This document shows positions 1-11,488 of a stretch of 64,000 bases of DNA, one piece after another. Numbering within the stretch: position 1 is the stretch's first letter; each line of letters opens with the position of its first letter. The stretch covers positions 18,171,001 through 18,235,000 of the forward strand of contig OZ005612.1 in assembly GCA_963930655.1 (NCBI GenBank), read 5' to 3'. A program made the position numbers and the translations under genes. The DNA is from Myrica gale. Taxonomy: Eukaryota; Streptophyta; Magnoliopsida; Fagales; Myricaceae. The notes beneath the pieces are model-generated. The model worked only from the letters and a program-made list of their open reading frames with translations, was not told where the DNA came from and made no database searches.

Positions 1-152
1 AACTATACGTAGTTAATACTTTTTTTTTCGACAACTACGTAGTTAGTTCAACGGTAGGAATAAGAGTAGCTTTGTCTTTTAATGCTCCAGGCTCTCGTGG
101 GTGGGGTAGGCCATCTCATCCACGGGATCCACCGGACTTGGAGTATAGGCCC

Positions 153-200
153 CCGAAGTGGTGGTTGGAGCTAAGAATTTTATTTAAGGGGGTCAAATAA
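153..200 (+). mobile_element. Relic of a hAT-type element end
   Basis: The block around GGAGCTAAGAATTTT followed by AAGGGGGTC has the same architecture as the left end of the complete hAT element at 54202, which reads CAGTGGCGGAACCAGGAA and then GAAGGGGGTCG. No partner end or target duplication was found, so this is only an eroded terminus. Confidence 0.35.
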
Positions 201-399
201 GTATTATTATTATTATTATTATTTTATTTATATATTGATAAAAATTTATAATTTGTCCTCCAAATTACAAAGCTTAACATATTAACATTAGATTTTGTTT
301 ATTTTTGGTAATATTTACATATTTATATTAAAAAGGCTCATTTATATTAAAGGGGACACAGAGGCCGATACGTTAGGATTCAAGACCAACCTACCGAGT

Positions 400-815
400 T
401 AGGTTATGTTTAGGGCTTGTGCTTTGTTGTGTTTTCGCTCGTTTGGGCATGCCCCTCCGTTTCGGGCTTGTTGTTGGTTTTGGTCCGTTGTCGTCTGTCC
501 GCCCCTTCCGTGGGCTTATCCGAGCCCTTGTGGCTTTTTTCCGACCCTTTGTTGGGTCTCGCTACGCGTCCTTTGTGGCGCTTTACCGGCTTGTCCAGGT
601 CCTAGTAGCTTTGCCTACTATGTCCGGCCATCACTCCCTCTGCCCTGCATGGAGTATATAGTGGTTCCTCTGATCCGTCCGAGAGTCGTGCTGGTTTTCT
701 CTGTCCCGTCCGTCTTGTTGTCCTTTTTATTCTGTTGTCCGTCCTGTTGTCGTTTTTTCCGTTCTGTGTTTTAATTTTTAATCTATAGGTTCTTTTTTCG
801 AGAAAAAAAAAAGGT
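400..815 (+). mobile_element. Pyrimidine-rich block ending in an A tract, possible retroelement 3' end
   Basis: A strongly CT/GT-biased, A-poor stretch of about 370 bp switches to AT-rich DNA and ends in TTCGAG plus a run of about 10 A. Plant LINE 3' ends can look like this. No ORF with reverse-transcriptase motifs and no clear target duplication were seen, so the assignment is weak. Confidence 0.25.
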
Positions 816-1981
816 TATGGACACAACTTTGATGAGGGGGCATCAATGGACAGTCTTGAGTGATAATCTTAGATGGGAAGGGTTGGGGCTGCAAGACTAC
901 ATTAATATTGCGTCTAAAAGATTGACCACAAAAATGATAAAAAAGATAGGAAGAAGAAGAATTATATCACAGAAAAAGCTGCTTAAGTGGGTCCGCCTTG
1001 TATCTGGCCCGTCTTTGTTGACCTGCCGCAAGCAATATATGAACCCGCTTTGGCTGAGCCATAACTTTGACAAATTAATATATATATATATGTAAAGACT
1101 AAAGAGCAAACCTTTTTGAGCCCATCCCTTCGTTTCTGTCTTGATCTCACTGACTTGCTTGGCTAAAGAAAAATAGATAATTATTTTCCACGGTACTACT
1201 TCGGTTCAAGTTGGATATCCAAAATATTAGGTATCAAATTTTTTAACAAATTAAATATATTTTAAATATTTATACACTTTAAATTTTTTTATAAATATCA
1301 ATAAATCTTAATATTTAATTTTTTAAAAAACTTTTAATAATATTCTTCAAAATATTGGTAAACAATCATCCCTTCGTATGCCTAAGGGTTACGTACTTTT
1401 TGTGGCATGTCGATGTCGCCACCTTGAGTCCCTCCGCAAATCTAGAATTTATTTTGTTCGCTAAATCACAAAAATTCGAGACTGAAAGGGTATTAATCTT
1501 AATTATTATTATTTTTGGGGGGGGGGTCAATTTTCATTTCCTTATCAAATACTGGAATTTTAGGAGGACGGAGAGTCATAAAACAATATTAATTTTTGTA
1601 GCATAAAATAATATTATTTGGTTTGCGCGCATGTTACGTGTACATTATTTTTTTTCTTTAGAGCCATGCAGGGCCACCATAATGCCAACTTGCATCAATT
1701 ATGCAAAAATTTGTTGGCTGCGGGCTCACCATGCAATAAGTTTAATTTTAGAGGGGGGATCGCATCAATTGAAAGAGAGTAATGATTAATGGTTCTATTG
1801 ATCAGCCAGCAAAAAAAAAACTAATAAGAGAATCACAACATATATAAATATATATATACTATTAATTTCAATATTAATTTGTACAGCGAGATTGGTGTAA
1901 ATGAAAAAACGTGTACTGTGTACAAGATGTATGGAAGGAAGCTGTCGTACTATTACGTCAAACCAGCTAAGAGCAATGGTC

Positions 1982-1988
1982 TATTTAA
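1982..1988 (+). promoter_or_regulatory. TATTTAA box upstream of polyol transporter copy 1
   Basis: TATTTAA lies 130 bp before the ATG. The same heptamer sits 129 bp before the ATG in copy 2 (6481-6487) and 136 bp before it in copy 3 (11353-11359), within otherwise partly diverged leaders. That conservation supports it as the core promoter element. Confidence 0.45.
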
Positions 1989-2111
1989 GCACTGTCTGCA
2001 GCCCAATACTGGACAACTAGTACTGCTGGTTCATGGCCCCTTGAACTTATCTGCAAATACCACCACAAGAACTCCCCTTAAAAGCCTCACTACCCGTCTC
2101 TACCATACCAG

Positions 2112-4336
2112 ATGGCTGACCGGAACACTGAGAATAATGCCGTTTCCGGCCTACCCCAGAAAACTATTGTGGATTTTGATCCTCCCAAGAAACCTGGAAG
2201 GAACATGTACGCTATTGCTTGTGCTGTTTTGGCGTCCATGACCTCCATCTTACTTGGTTATGGTCAGTAACTTTGGCTTCTTGCTGCAAATATATATACA
2301 GTATCTTATTCTTTTGTATAGGCTTTTCCAGTCACGGGAGGTTGATTAGACAGTTTTATTTGGTTTTTCTTCTAGTAGTCAAGATAAAGATAACAAAGAG
2401 TTCAGTTGGTTTTCTTGATCTGTTATTGTAAATTTGTAAGCTATTATAAAAGTTCACTTGCTGATGAGTAGATTCTATCTGATTTTGTGAGGAAATGCTT
2501 TTTCTGCGAAGTATTTTGTTTTCTCGAAAACAAAAGTGGTACGACTTTTAAGTGGTCTTTAGATGTCTACTCACCTTGTTATCCTCGGGTATTGCTTCAG
2601 ATATTGGAGTAATGAGTGGAGCAATGATTTACATCAAAAAGGACCTCAAAATCAGCGATGTCCAGGTTGAAGTCCTCGCCGGGATCCTTAACCTCTACTG
2701 CCTTATTGGTTCCTGGGCCGCCGGCCGGACATCCGACTGGATAGGCCGCCGCTACACCATCGTTGTAGCCCAAACCATCTTCTTCGTCGGAGCTATTCTC
2801 ATGGGCTTCGCCACCAACTATGCCTTTCTCATGGTCGGCCGCTTCGTTGCCGGTGTAGGCGTTGGCTACGCGCTCATGATCGCCCCGGTCTACACCGCAG
2901 AGCTCTCTCCGGCATCCACTCGTGGCTTCCTCACCTCATTTCCCGAGGTTCGTGGGTAGCTAGTGTTTGCTAAAACAGGAAACTCTTCAATACAATGAAT
3001 TTAGCTACTGTTTTTTTTTTTTGTACGAGAAAAGATAGTGTTTGTTCCGGACCTCCGGTTATTAGACTGTAACTAAGTTCCTTTAACATAAAAAAGAACA
3101 AACTTTTAAAACGACTCTTTTCTGCTATTTCTAAAATGGTGTCCTGCATCTTCACCTTTCACCCAAAAAAAAAAATGGTGTCCTGCCCCAACAGTACTGA
3201 CGTAATTATATCTGTGCGTTTTGGTATAGGTCTTTATCAACGGTGGGATACTGCTGGGATACGTTTCGAACTATGGTTTCTCTAAGCTCCCAACTCACTT
3301 GGGTTGGCGGCTCATGCTCGGAGTGAGTGGTGTGCCCGCTATTCTACTCGGCATAGTCGTTTTAGGCATGCCCGAGTCACCTCGGTGGCTGGTGATGCAG
3401 GGTCGACTAGGGGAAGCGAAGCGAGTTCTTGACAGAACCTCGGACTCCAAAGAGGAGGCCGATATAAGACTAGCTGACATCAAGGAAGCAGCTGGTGTAC
3501 CCGAGAATTGCAACGACGACTTCGTTCCAGTAACCAAAGGGAGTCACGGTGAGGACGTGTGGAAAGAATTGTTTTTGCATCCGACACCGGCCGTTCGCCA
3601 CGCCTTAATCGCAGCGGTCGGGATCCATTTCTTCCAGCAATCCTCGGGTATAGACTCCGTCGTTTTGTATAGCCCGAGAATCTTTAAGAAGGCAGGAATC
3701 ACTTCTACGGACGGCTTGCTACTGGCAACCGTAGCCGTCGGATTTACTAAGACCGTATTCATCTTGGTGGCCACGTTTTTCCTGGACAAGGTCGGGCGGC
3801 GACCGTTGCTTCTGAGCAGCGTGGCGGGCATGATTCTCTCTCTGGTGACCCTTGGAATTGGGCTAACGGTCATCGATCACTCGGATAACAGGGTGATGTG
3901 GGCCGTCGTTCTGAGCATCGCTATGGTGCTAGTATACGTGGCGTTCTTCTCGATTGGGATGGGGCCCATCACGTGGGTCTACAGTTCGGAGATCTTCCCG
4001 TTGAGGCTACGCGCCCAAGGCGCGAGTATCGGTGTTTCGGTGAATAGGGTCATTAGCGGGGTCATCGCCATGACTTTCCTCTCACTGAGCAAGGGGATCA
4101 CGTTCGGTGGGGCCTTCTTTCTCTACGCATCTATCGCCACCGTGTCTTGGGTGTTCTTTTACTTTATGCTACCGGAGACACAGGGTAGAACCCTCGAGGA
4201 CATGGAAGGTATATTTGGTAATTTCAGGTGGAAGTGTGACGAAACCAGGAACAAGAACAAGAACAAGGAGACCATGGAAGATAACGGTAATAGGAAAGGT
4301 CAGATACAGTTGGGGACTAACGGCGGGAAGGCTTAG
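2112..4336 (+). CDS. Polyol/monosaccharide transporter, PLT family, copy 1
   Basis: Exons 2112-2262, 2601-2947 and 3230-4336 (1605 nt, 534 residues) join in phase at GT-AG introns. The product is a major facilitator superfamily sugar porter. It has the first helix near residues 34-55, a GRRYT loop motif after helix 2, PESPRWL near residue 214, a second GRRPLLL motif in the C-terminal half and PETQGRTLE near the end, as expected for 12-helix transporters. Length and three-exon structure fit plant PLT proteins, which are plasma-membrane H+ symporters for sorbitol, mannitol, inositol and some sugars. The exact substrate cannot be read from sequence. The tail is charged, with repeated Asn-Lys pairs, unlike copy 2. 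The ATG is the first in frame and is shared by all three copies. The frame is intact, so it is probably functional. Confidence 0.9.
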
Positions 4337-6480
4337 GAAAGAGGAATTAGGGTAAGTATATATATTTGCTTCCGAAAGTATAAAGCAGCTTTTTTTTTTT
4401 AAGAGCCACGAATGTGATCAGGAAGGGTTAGCTGAAAAAGGAGACAGATGTCATGAATGTGAGAAATGAAGGGAAATAAGTAATAACCACAACGCTGTCG
4501 TTTTTTTTTTTCCCCTAAGCGTGGAAGGAGCTTGCATTGTAGTCAAGGGACCAGTCGTACGTACGTAACGACGGAGTTTCACGTGATATTACACAACGTA
4601 GTTGAAATTAAATGATAAAACGACTATTTACGTGGGATGATGCAGGTAATATTCCTTTCACTTTTTGTGATTGATTATTTAATTTTAAATGTATAATTAA
4701 TATTATAATTGCTTACGAGGAATTTCCAGTTAATATACGAAAATTAGGACCTAGGTCTAATTGGTAGGTATAAACGACGACGTGGATAATGTTTATAATG
4801 TACGAAAACTGTAATAGTACTAATCTATGAAATAATAAAGCGATTAATTTCGTGGGATGATGCCAGATAATATTCTTTACATATACTTTTTAGACCTTCA
4901 CATTTTAAATGTAGAATTACTAAATATTATAATTGCGTATGAAGAATTTCCAGTTAATATACGAAAATTAGGATCTACGACTAATTGGTGGGTCTAAACG
5001 ATGACGTAGACAATATTTATAATGTACAAAAATAGTAATACTAATCTATGAATTAAATTAGCTCATTTACCGGTCCTCAAGGAAATGACGTAAATTTTAA
5101 GAAATACAGCTTCTTGCCAAATATTAAATTGAGATTTTTCAAATGTAATATTACAACATTAAAATTGGTATTGATGGGAAGTAATTTATTGGGTAAAGAG
5201 TCTGAGAATTAATGATTTATTGGGTAAAGACAATTTACGTAAAAAATTTTGATTATTTTCTATTATTTTATTAATTGAACTGACCGGCAACGGTTGATTT
5301 AATCCACTTCGAAAGAGACAAACCCTGACAACACCGACCTTGAGTAAAATGTGGATGAGACGGAAAGGGTTTGGAGGGGGATGGGGCCCGGAGATTACAG
5401 GGTTGAGGCCCAAAAAGATCCCAGGTCCAAACGTAAAACGAGAGGATACAATAAGAGGAGGCAAGTCAAAAAGCGAGGCTTCTCTATGATGAATAGTGAA
5501 AAACCCAAGAAAAAAAAAAGAAAAGATCAAATGAACGATAGTGATTGATAATGACAATGGAGAAATCCCCTATGGGGAGGTATCTGATTACTAGTGTTTT
5601 ATTTTGCTCGTTGGAAGAAGGAAAAAGAGTTTGAGCCTTTTAATTCATCCCTAGCTCTAGACTTTAAGTCTATTTCCCTCGGACTCTTGGCCTAGTGGAT
5701 GTTGTAATGAACCTTTTTAAAATGACTCCGTTATATATAAAACGCCGAGATCTTTGTTCTTCATTTATATATATATTTATTATGGTAATAGTTGTACGTC
5801 TTGAATTACGTTTTTTTTTGGGTAGGCAACTATTACCTAGGTTTTCTTTTGGCAAATAATATAGACATTTTCTTTGTTTTTTTAAATAACCAGTAAAATC
5901 TTTGCACTCAGTCTTTGTGCATCAAATCGCACAGATCACTAACTCAAATGAAAAATGCATTAAATGGAATCAACTACAAATTTCAGACACATTAATCAAT
6001 CTCTAAATTAAATATCACTTAAGTCTAAAATTTATAGGATTAATTCGAACTTCTCATCCACAATAATAGAAAATCTTTCTTTCTTACTATATATTGAATT
6101 ATCCTTATAATTGTCACAATATAATTGATCTTTTCAGCTGTATATGAAATTTGAAGGATTGCAAGATTATATGCCTCAATGAATTTTAAACTTTTAAAGA
6201 CTAATTTGATAAATTTTAAAACAAAAGGACAATTCAGATCAGTCGATAAATGATAAACGATGGGTATGTTTGAGGGTGAAAATTTTAGATATTAGAATTT
6301 GAGAAATATTATAAAATAAAGATAACGCATAGGTTGTAAAATGATACCGATATTGATCGCTTTTAATATCTCCATTTTCTTGTTTTCGTGAACAGTGAAC
6401 AATAGACCACACCGGATGTCGACTCTTGTGGCGCTTAGATGTATACTTGCCTCTTGTCAGGGTGACGTAAGAAACTGTCT
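4337..6480. other. Intergenic spacer between polyol transporter copies 1 and 2
   Basis: AT-rich and with no supported gene. It holds the diverged 220-bp tandem duplication listed separately. The stretch from about 6139 onward recurs upstream of copy 3 (from about 11099), so the left edge of the segment duplicated with copy 2 lies near 6139. ORFs at 5186-5557 and 5351-5548 overlap on opposite strands and look like nothing known. Confidence 0.6.
4631..5072. repeat. Diverged tandem duplication, period about 220 bp
   Basis: CGTGGGATGATGC begins at 4631 and again at 4851. Both units then contain CCAGTTAATATACGAAAAT and end around CTAATCTATGA (4820 and 5041). Substitutions and small indels are scattered along the units, so the duplication is not recent. 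Confidence 0.8.
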
Positions 6481-6487
6481 TATTTAA
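6481..6487 (+). promoter_or_regulatory. TATTTAA box upstream of polyol transporter copy 2
   Basis: Heptamer 129 bp before the copy 2 ATG, at the position equivalent to the boxes upstream of copies 1 and 3. Confidence 0.45.
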
Positions 6488-6609
6488 TCATTGATCTCTG
6501 GATGCAGCTCAGCACTGCACTTCATGGCTACTTGAACTCATTTGCAAATCCCGCCCCAAGAACTCCCCTCTGATTAGAACCTCTCTCCCCATCTCTCTAG
6601 CCAATCAAG

Positions 6610-8738
6610 ATGGCTGACCTGAAAGCTGAAAATAATACAATTTCCGGCCAAACCCCTACAACTATTGTCGATTTCGACCCTCCCAAAAAACCCGGAATGA
6701 ACATGTATGCTATTGCCTGTGCTGTTTTGGCGTCCATGGCTTGCGTCTTAATTGGTTATGGTCAGTAACAACTTTGGCCTCTTACTGTATATATATAATA
6801 GCATCATTTTCTATGTTGGCTTTTCCATTCGCTGGTCGTTCGTCGTTCATTAGAATGAGTTTTTGTTGGGTGTCTTGAAGTATCATGAATTATAAGCTGA
6901 TAGAAGTTTACTTCTGGTAATTATTTCGTTACGTTTCCGTTAGCAAAGTAGTACTCCTGCAAAAGCAAGTTTCAATGGGCAGTTCTGGAGATCGACGTAG
7001 TAGTCTATCCCAAAAACGAGTAGGTTTTTTATTACTTTGTCGGTTCCACGAACCACAAGGCACGGGGGTCCAATATCTTAATTTCTCTGGAGAAGTTTTA
7101 ATTGGAAGTATTTCGTTTGGGAGTGGGGGAGAAAGTTGAACAAGTTATAAGTGGTTTGGGAAGCTTTCTCAGCAACTTGTCCTGTGTGTGTGTTTCTTCA
7201 GATATTGGAGTAATCAGTGGGGCAATAATCTACATCAAAGAGGACCTCAAAATCACGGACGTCCAGGTCGAAATTCTCGTCGGCATACTTAATCTCTACT
7301 GCCTCATCGGTTCCTTTGCTGCCGGCCGAATTTCCGATTGGATAGGTCGCCGCTACACCATCGTGGTAGCCCAAGCCATCTTCTTTACCGGAGCTATCCT
7401 CATGGGCTTCGCCACCAACTACGCATTTTTAATGGCCGCTCGATTCGTTGCAGGCGTCGGGGTCGGCTTTGCAGCCATGATCGCTCCTGTCTACACGGCT
7501 GAGATCTCTCCAGCCTCTACTCGTGGTTTCATTTCGTCGTTCCCTGAGGTTTGTTCAGTTGCTGGTTTTGAAGGCTTCTCTAAATTTTAATAAAAAGCAG
7601 TGCACAATCTTGTCATTATTCTTCTTGAAGCACTAACATGATTTTGTGAAGCGTTCTTCTTGTATAGGTCTTCATCAACCTTGGGATATTGCTGGGGTAC
7701 GTTTCGAACTACGCTTTCTCTAAGCTCCCAACTCACTTGGGTTGGCGACTCATGCTCGGAGGGGGTGCTATTCCTTCTATTATACTCGGGTTCGTCGTTT
7801 TCGTCATGCCCGAGTCACCTCGGTGGCTGGTCATGCAGGGTCGACTCGGTGATGCGACGCGAGTCCTTGACAGAACGTCGGACTCCAAAGAGGAGGCCCA
7901 TTTAAGACTAGCTGAGATCAAAGAAGCAGTTGGTATACCTGAGAATTGCAACGACGACATCGTTCAAGTGACCAAAAGGAGTCACGGTGAGGACGCGTGG
8001 AAAGAATTGCTCCTCCGTCCCACACCGTCCGTTCGCCATATCTTAATCGCAGCCGTTGGAATCCATTTCTTCCAGCAAGCATCCGGAATAGACTCCGTCG
8101 TCTTGTACAGCCCGAGGATCTTCGAAAAGGCTGGGATCAAGTCGACGAACGACAAGCTTCTCGCGACGGTAGCCGTCGGATTCACCAAGACCACGTTCAT
8201 CCTGGTCGCCACATTCTTGTTGGACAGGATCGGAAGGAGACCACTGCTTCTGAGCAGCGTCGCGGGCATGATTGTCTCCCTCGTGGGCCTCGGAACGGCC
8301 CTGACGATCATCGACCACTCGGATCAAAAACTGACATGGGCCGTCGCTCTGTGCATGGCCACGGTGCTATCTTTCGTGGCGTTCTTCTCGATTGGGTTGG
8401 GCCCCATTGCGATAGTCTACAGCTCGGAGATCTTTCCATTGAAGCTACGGGCGCAGGGAGTGAGTATGGCAATTGCTGTCAATAGGGTCACGAGTGGTGT
8501 CCTGGCCATGACTTTCTACTCATTGTCCAAGGGGATCACTACCGGTGGAGCTTTCTTTCTGTACGCGTCGATTGCGACGGTCTCTTGGGTGTTCTTTTAC
8601 ATTATCCTACCGGAAACAAGAGGTAGAACACTGGAGAACACGGAAACGTTGTTTGGTAATCTCGGCTGGAAATTTGCAACATGTAGGGAGAAGAATGAAG
8701 AACAGGGAGGTCAGCCAACCTCCGTAAAACAAACTTAG
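6610..8738 (+). CDS. Polyol/monosaccharide transporter, PLT family, copy 2
   Basis: Exons 6610-6760, 7202-7548 and 7668-8738 (1569 nt, 522 residues). Exons 1 and 2 are exactly as long as in copy 1 (151 and 347 nt) and the intron phases are the same (1, 0). The sugar-porter signatures are present: GRRYT, PESPRWL, GRRPLLL and PETRGRTLE. The C-terminal tail is 12 residues shorter than in copy 1 and lacks its Asn/Lys-rich run. Substitutions against copy 1 are spread over the protein, so the duplication is not very recent. All frames are open and splice sites canonical. It is probably a functional plasma-membrane H+/polyol symporter whose substrate may differ from that of copy 1. Copy 3 derives from this copy, as the shared flanks show. 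Confidence 0.9.
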
Positions 8739-9712
8739 GTGAAAAAAAGGAAGTCACAACTCATAAGAAAAACGAAGTGAACGGGCGCTGGTAACTAGAT
8801 CTAGTAGGAAAAGAATAAATTATTTTTAAGAATGATGTGATAGACACAAAGTTTAGTTACATGTAATGCAAAAGGAAAACAGATTGTCATGAACGAGAGA
8901 TAAGTTTACTTTAAAGTGTTGTTTTTTAATCTCCTCTAGTATCTTCCATGGTGTCCACTTCCCACGCATATTGGGGAGCTTCAAATTTTAGTTAAAGGTA
9001 ATACAAAAAGTATTTTCAGAACAATTACATGTAGCCGTAAGCATTTATGGTGACCATGCCGTCATATAGTGGCATTGGGCAAAAGAGTTATTGGGTCATT
9101 CTGCAATTTGGTTGTGATAGAAAAAAAGAAAAAGGAATGAAAATGAATTTCCCCTGATGCAACCAATGGAATGAGGAAGGAGGTTCGTTGATTTGGAAGG
9201 GGAAAGATGTAATGACTGCAGAAAGGATGATATTTTAATGCTGGCCATTAGATACTGGTTCCATCCACCAGTGCAATTTGAATGAATGGTCAAAACTATG
9301 AGGTCCTTTCAAAAAGTTCTGGGCCAAAATATTCTATAATATATTACAATTTCCAATATCATAAACACAAAATTCTTCCTCGTGTAGTTCTCTATTAAAT
9401 AAATGGATAAGCAGGGGAGGGGACGGGGGGAGTCAGAAGCATGCAATATGAAGGACGGTGAATCCATTCATACACAACAGAATGGTGTCCGATTAGGTTT
9501 CCCTGTTGTTCACATTTTCTCTTGCCTGACTACTAAAATGATTGGGGAAATAATCGTGTTATGTCAGCAACAAGGCTCCGAGTAAGCTACAAAATTAAAA
9601 AGTTAATATGTTCTATCTTACAACTACATGACTACATGTAACTCCTCTACAAGCTAGAAACAACACTATTTCTGCTAACCATGACCACTGTCCCTTTGCA
9701 ATATAGGGATCC
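8739..9712. other. Intergenic spacer after polyol transporter copy 2
   Basis: No gene seen. The block at about 8918-9000, with ATCTCCTCTAGTAT and CCATGGTGTCCACTTCC, recurs at about 13220-13300 downstream of copy 3. This marks the right part of the duplicated segment. Confidence 0.6.
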
Positions 9713-10995
9713 TCAGCCAGTTTTGCAAGCTTTGCAAGACAGCCCAGAAGCTTTAAGGTCAGTTGGTCTGTCTGCCCCAACCCACCATGAAACACAGCTA
9801 GCCCAAACCATCGTCGTTAAATGATATCCCTGAGGAAAGAGCACACAATTAGAGGCAACTCGAAAGATGAGAGGCCAAGATACTCAGAAAGAAAACAAAC
9901 AAAACTCGAAAGATGAGAAAATTGCCGTCTGGCAAAGATGAACCAAATCATATTTAGTGTGAAACACTGTTCATCAGTTTTAAGGAGCTACCCTTGGAAT
10001 TTTCAAATACATCGTCTACTAGAACAACAAACCCAGTTTGAGAAGAGAAATGTATAAAATGGACCATTCAAAGCTTTACCTCGTAGTATTATTGGATCAC
10101 AAGACGCATACAGAGTGGCATTTTTGCAGGAATGAACAGGAATTGTTTTCTAGATTACGGGATGGTTAGATGTAACAAATCACAAATCCATTTTTTTTGT
10201 TCTACCTCTGCCACTGTATCAAATACCATCTGTATACCATGTGATGTCCTATAAAGATGACGCATTAGTTAGGTGTATCTGGAATAAATATGACAGGGAA
10301 CCCCCCATTTTCTACTTTCCTCAGCCAATAGTCGATCTTTGCATGGCTGATGATTGGTTGGTAATCAGATGTTTTATCATGAGATATCAAAAGATATCCA
10401 CAACTTCACTCTACCAATTCATACAGAATGATAAAGGTTCTTCCTCTTTATGTCGTTTTTTAGATCTATTGGAGAGAATTTTATCAATTAACAAGATTAC
10501 TATAAACCACTTTAGAAATGGGGGATGTCACATCAATCTTAATAGGACATCCTTTTATTTGTATGTGAAGCAATATCTCATGGTTGTTCATAGCATTCTC
10601 ACAAAAGTGCAAAAGCAACCAAGACAGAGCAATAGTAGACATCCAGTCAATTCAATACAGGGGATGAACTTAATTACAGTAATCACCATGGGAGCAAATG
10701 GCTTAGCTTCTTTTGGCTGCTCAATTGGAATTGAAGGATAACTTACATTATGAACTCGAAACTTGATCTGCCATTTTTAAGACAATGAGTTAGCAAAAGT
10801 TTTGCCCTTCAGATATTGGAGCATACAAAAAAACACATCTAAAGACCAGTAGCATAACAAGACGAACCTCATCTGTCCCATCTATAATATATGGTTCTTC
10901 ATCATACTCCCATTTTGTAATTATGTTATTAGGTAAAATTTTTGGAGGGTGCCAACAGCGACAATAATGTCTCCAACAGAGGGACGAAACATAAT
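9713..10995 (-). pseudogene. Two exon-like pieces of an unrecognised gene
   Basis: The last piece (9829 down to 9713) follows a TCCTCAG acceptor and encodes 38 residues ending in a stop. They include VWASCVSWW and GADRPTDLKASG, with two cysteines three apart near the end. The piece before it (about 10995 down to 10868) encodes FRPSVGDIIVAVG, then after a one-base shift KILPNNIITKWEYDEE and YIIDGTDE, and ends at a GTTCGT donor. Both boundaries are phase 0, so the two would splice in frame, and the protein-like composition is unlikely by chance. I do not recognise the family. Upstream exons are missing: the segment duplicated with polyol transporter copy 3 begins at about 11099. It could be a fragment or a badly eroded gene. 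Confidence 0.4.
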
Positions 10996-11098
10996 CAATC
11001 TAAACACCACCTGTCAAAATAGAAAAACAATATTGTCAAGCCGTTCTACTATTAACAACAATAATCTCTCCAAAAGAGGGAAGAAACATAACACCACC
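10950..11098. repeat. Short tandem repeat of an exon fragment
   Basis: The unit ACAATAATNTCTCCAA followed by GAGGGANGAAACATAA and ACACCACCTG occurs at about 10962-11012 and again at about 11058-11098. It copies the FRPSVGDII-coding stretch of the unrecognised minus-strand gene. Confidence 0.6.
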
Positions 11099-11352
11099 TG
11101 TATATGAAATTTGAAGGATTGCAAGGACTTATGTTTTGATTAATTTTAAAATCTAAGGATTAATTTGATAGATTTAAAAATAAAAGGACTAATCAGATAA
11201 AATGATAAAAGTATGGATATAGTAGGTAGGAAATTGGCATTGATCCCTTTTAATAATCTCCATTTTCTTGTTTTCGTGAACACTGGATGTCGACCCTTGT
11301 GGGGAGCTTAGATGTATAGTTGCCTCTCGTCAGGGTGACGAAAGAAATTGTC

Positions 11353-11359
11353 TATTTAA
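11353..11359 (+). promoter_or_regulatory. TATTTAA box upstream of polyol transporter copy 3
   Basis: Same heptamer as in copies 1 and 2, 136 bp before the ATG of the broken copy. Confidence 0.35.
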
Positions 11360-11488
11360 TCATTGATCTCTGGATGAAGCTCAGCACTGGACTTCATGGC
11401 TACTTGAACTCATCTGCATTCTGCAAATCCCACCCCAAGAACTCCCCTCTGATTAAAACCTCTCTCCCCATCTCTCTAGCCAATAGAG

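Larger units (their letters stand above)
1..1975. other. Intergenic DNA with repeat relics, no supported gene
   Basis: No ORF here has recognisable protein content. The segment opens with a near-palindrome around AACTACGTAGTT. A TTA microsatellite lies at about 203-224. A CT-rich stretch at about 405-800 ends in a run of A. The rest is AT-rich spacer. The short ORFs at 406-774 are low-complexity shadows of the CT-rich stretch. Confidence 0.6.

Noticed and set aside
406-774. 122-codon ORF rich in Cys, Phe and Pro
   Set aside because: It follows the CT bias of the stretch, overlaps other-frame ORFs of similar length and has no domain.
7997-8485. 162-codon ORF inside polyol transporter copy 2, and antisense ORFs in both copies
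   Set aside because: Shadow frames of a GC-richer real exon. The sense frame carries all sugar-porter motifs.
10241-10741. 166-codon plus-strand ORF
   Set aside because: No recognisable content, and it lies opposite the presumed intron of the minus-strand exon pieces.
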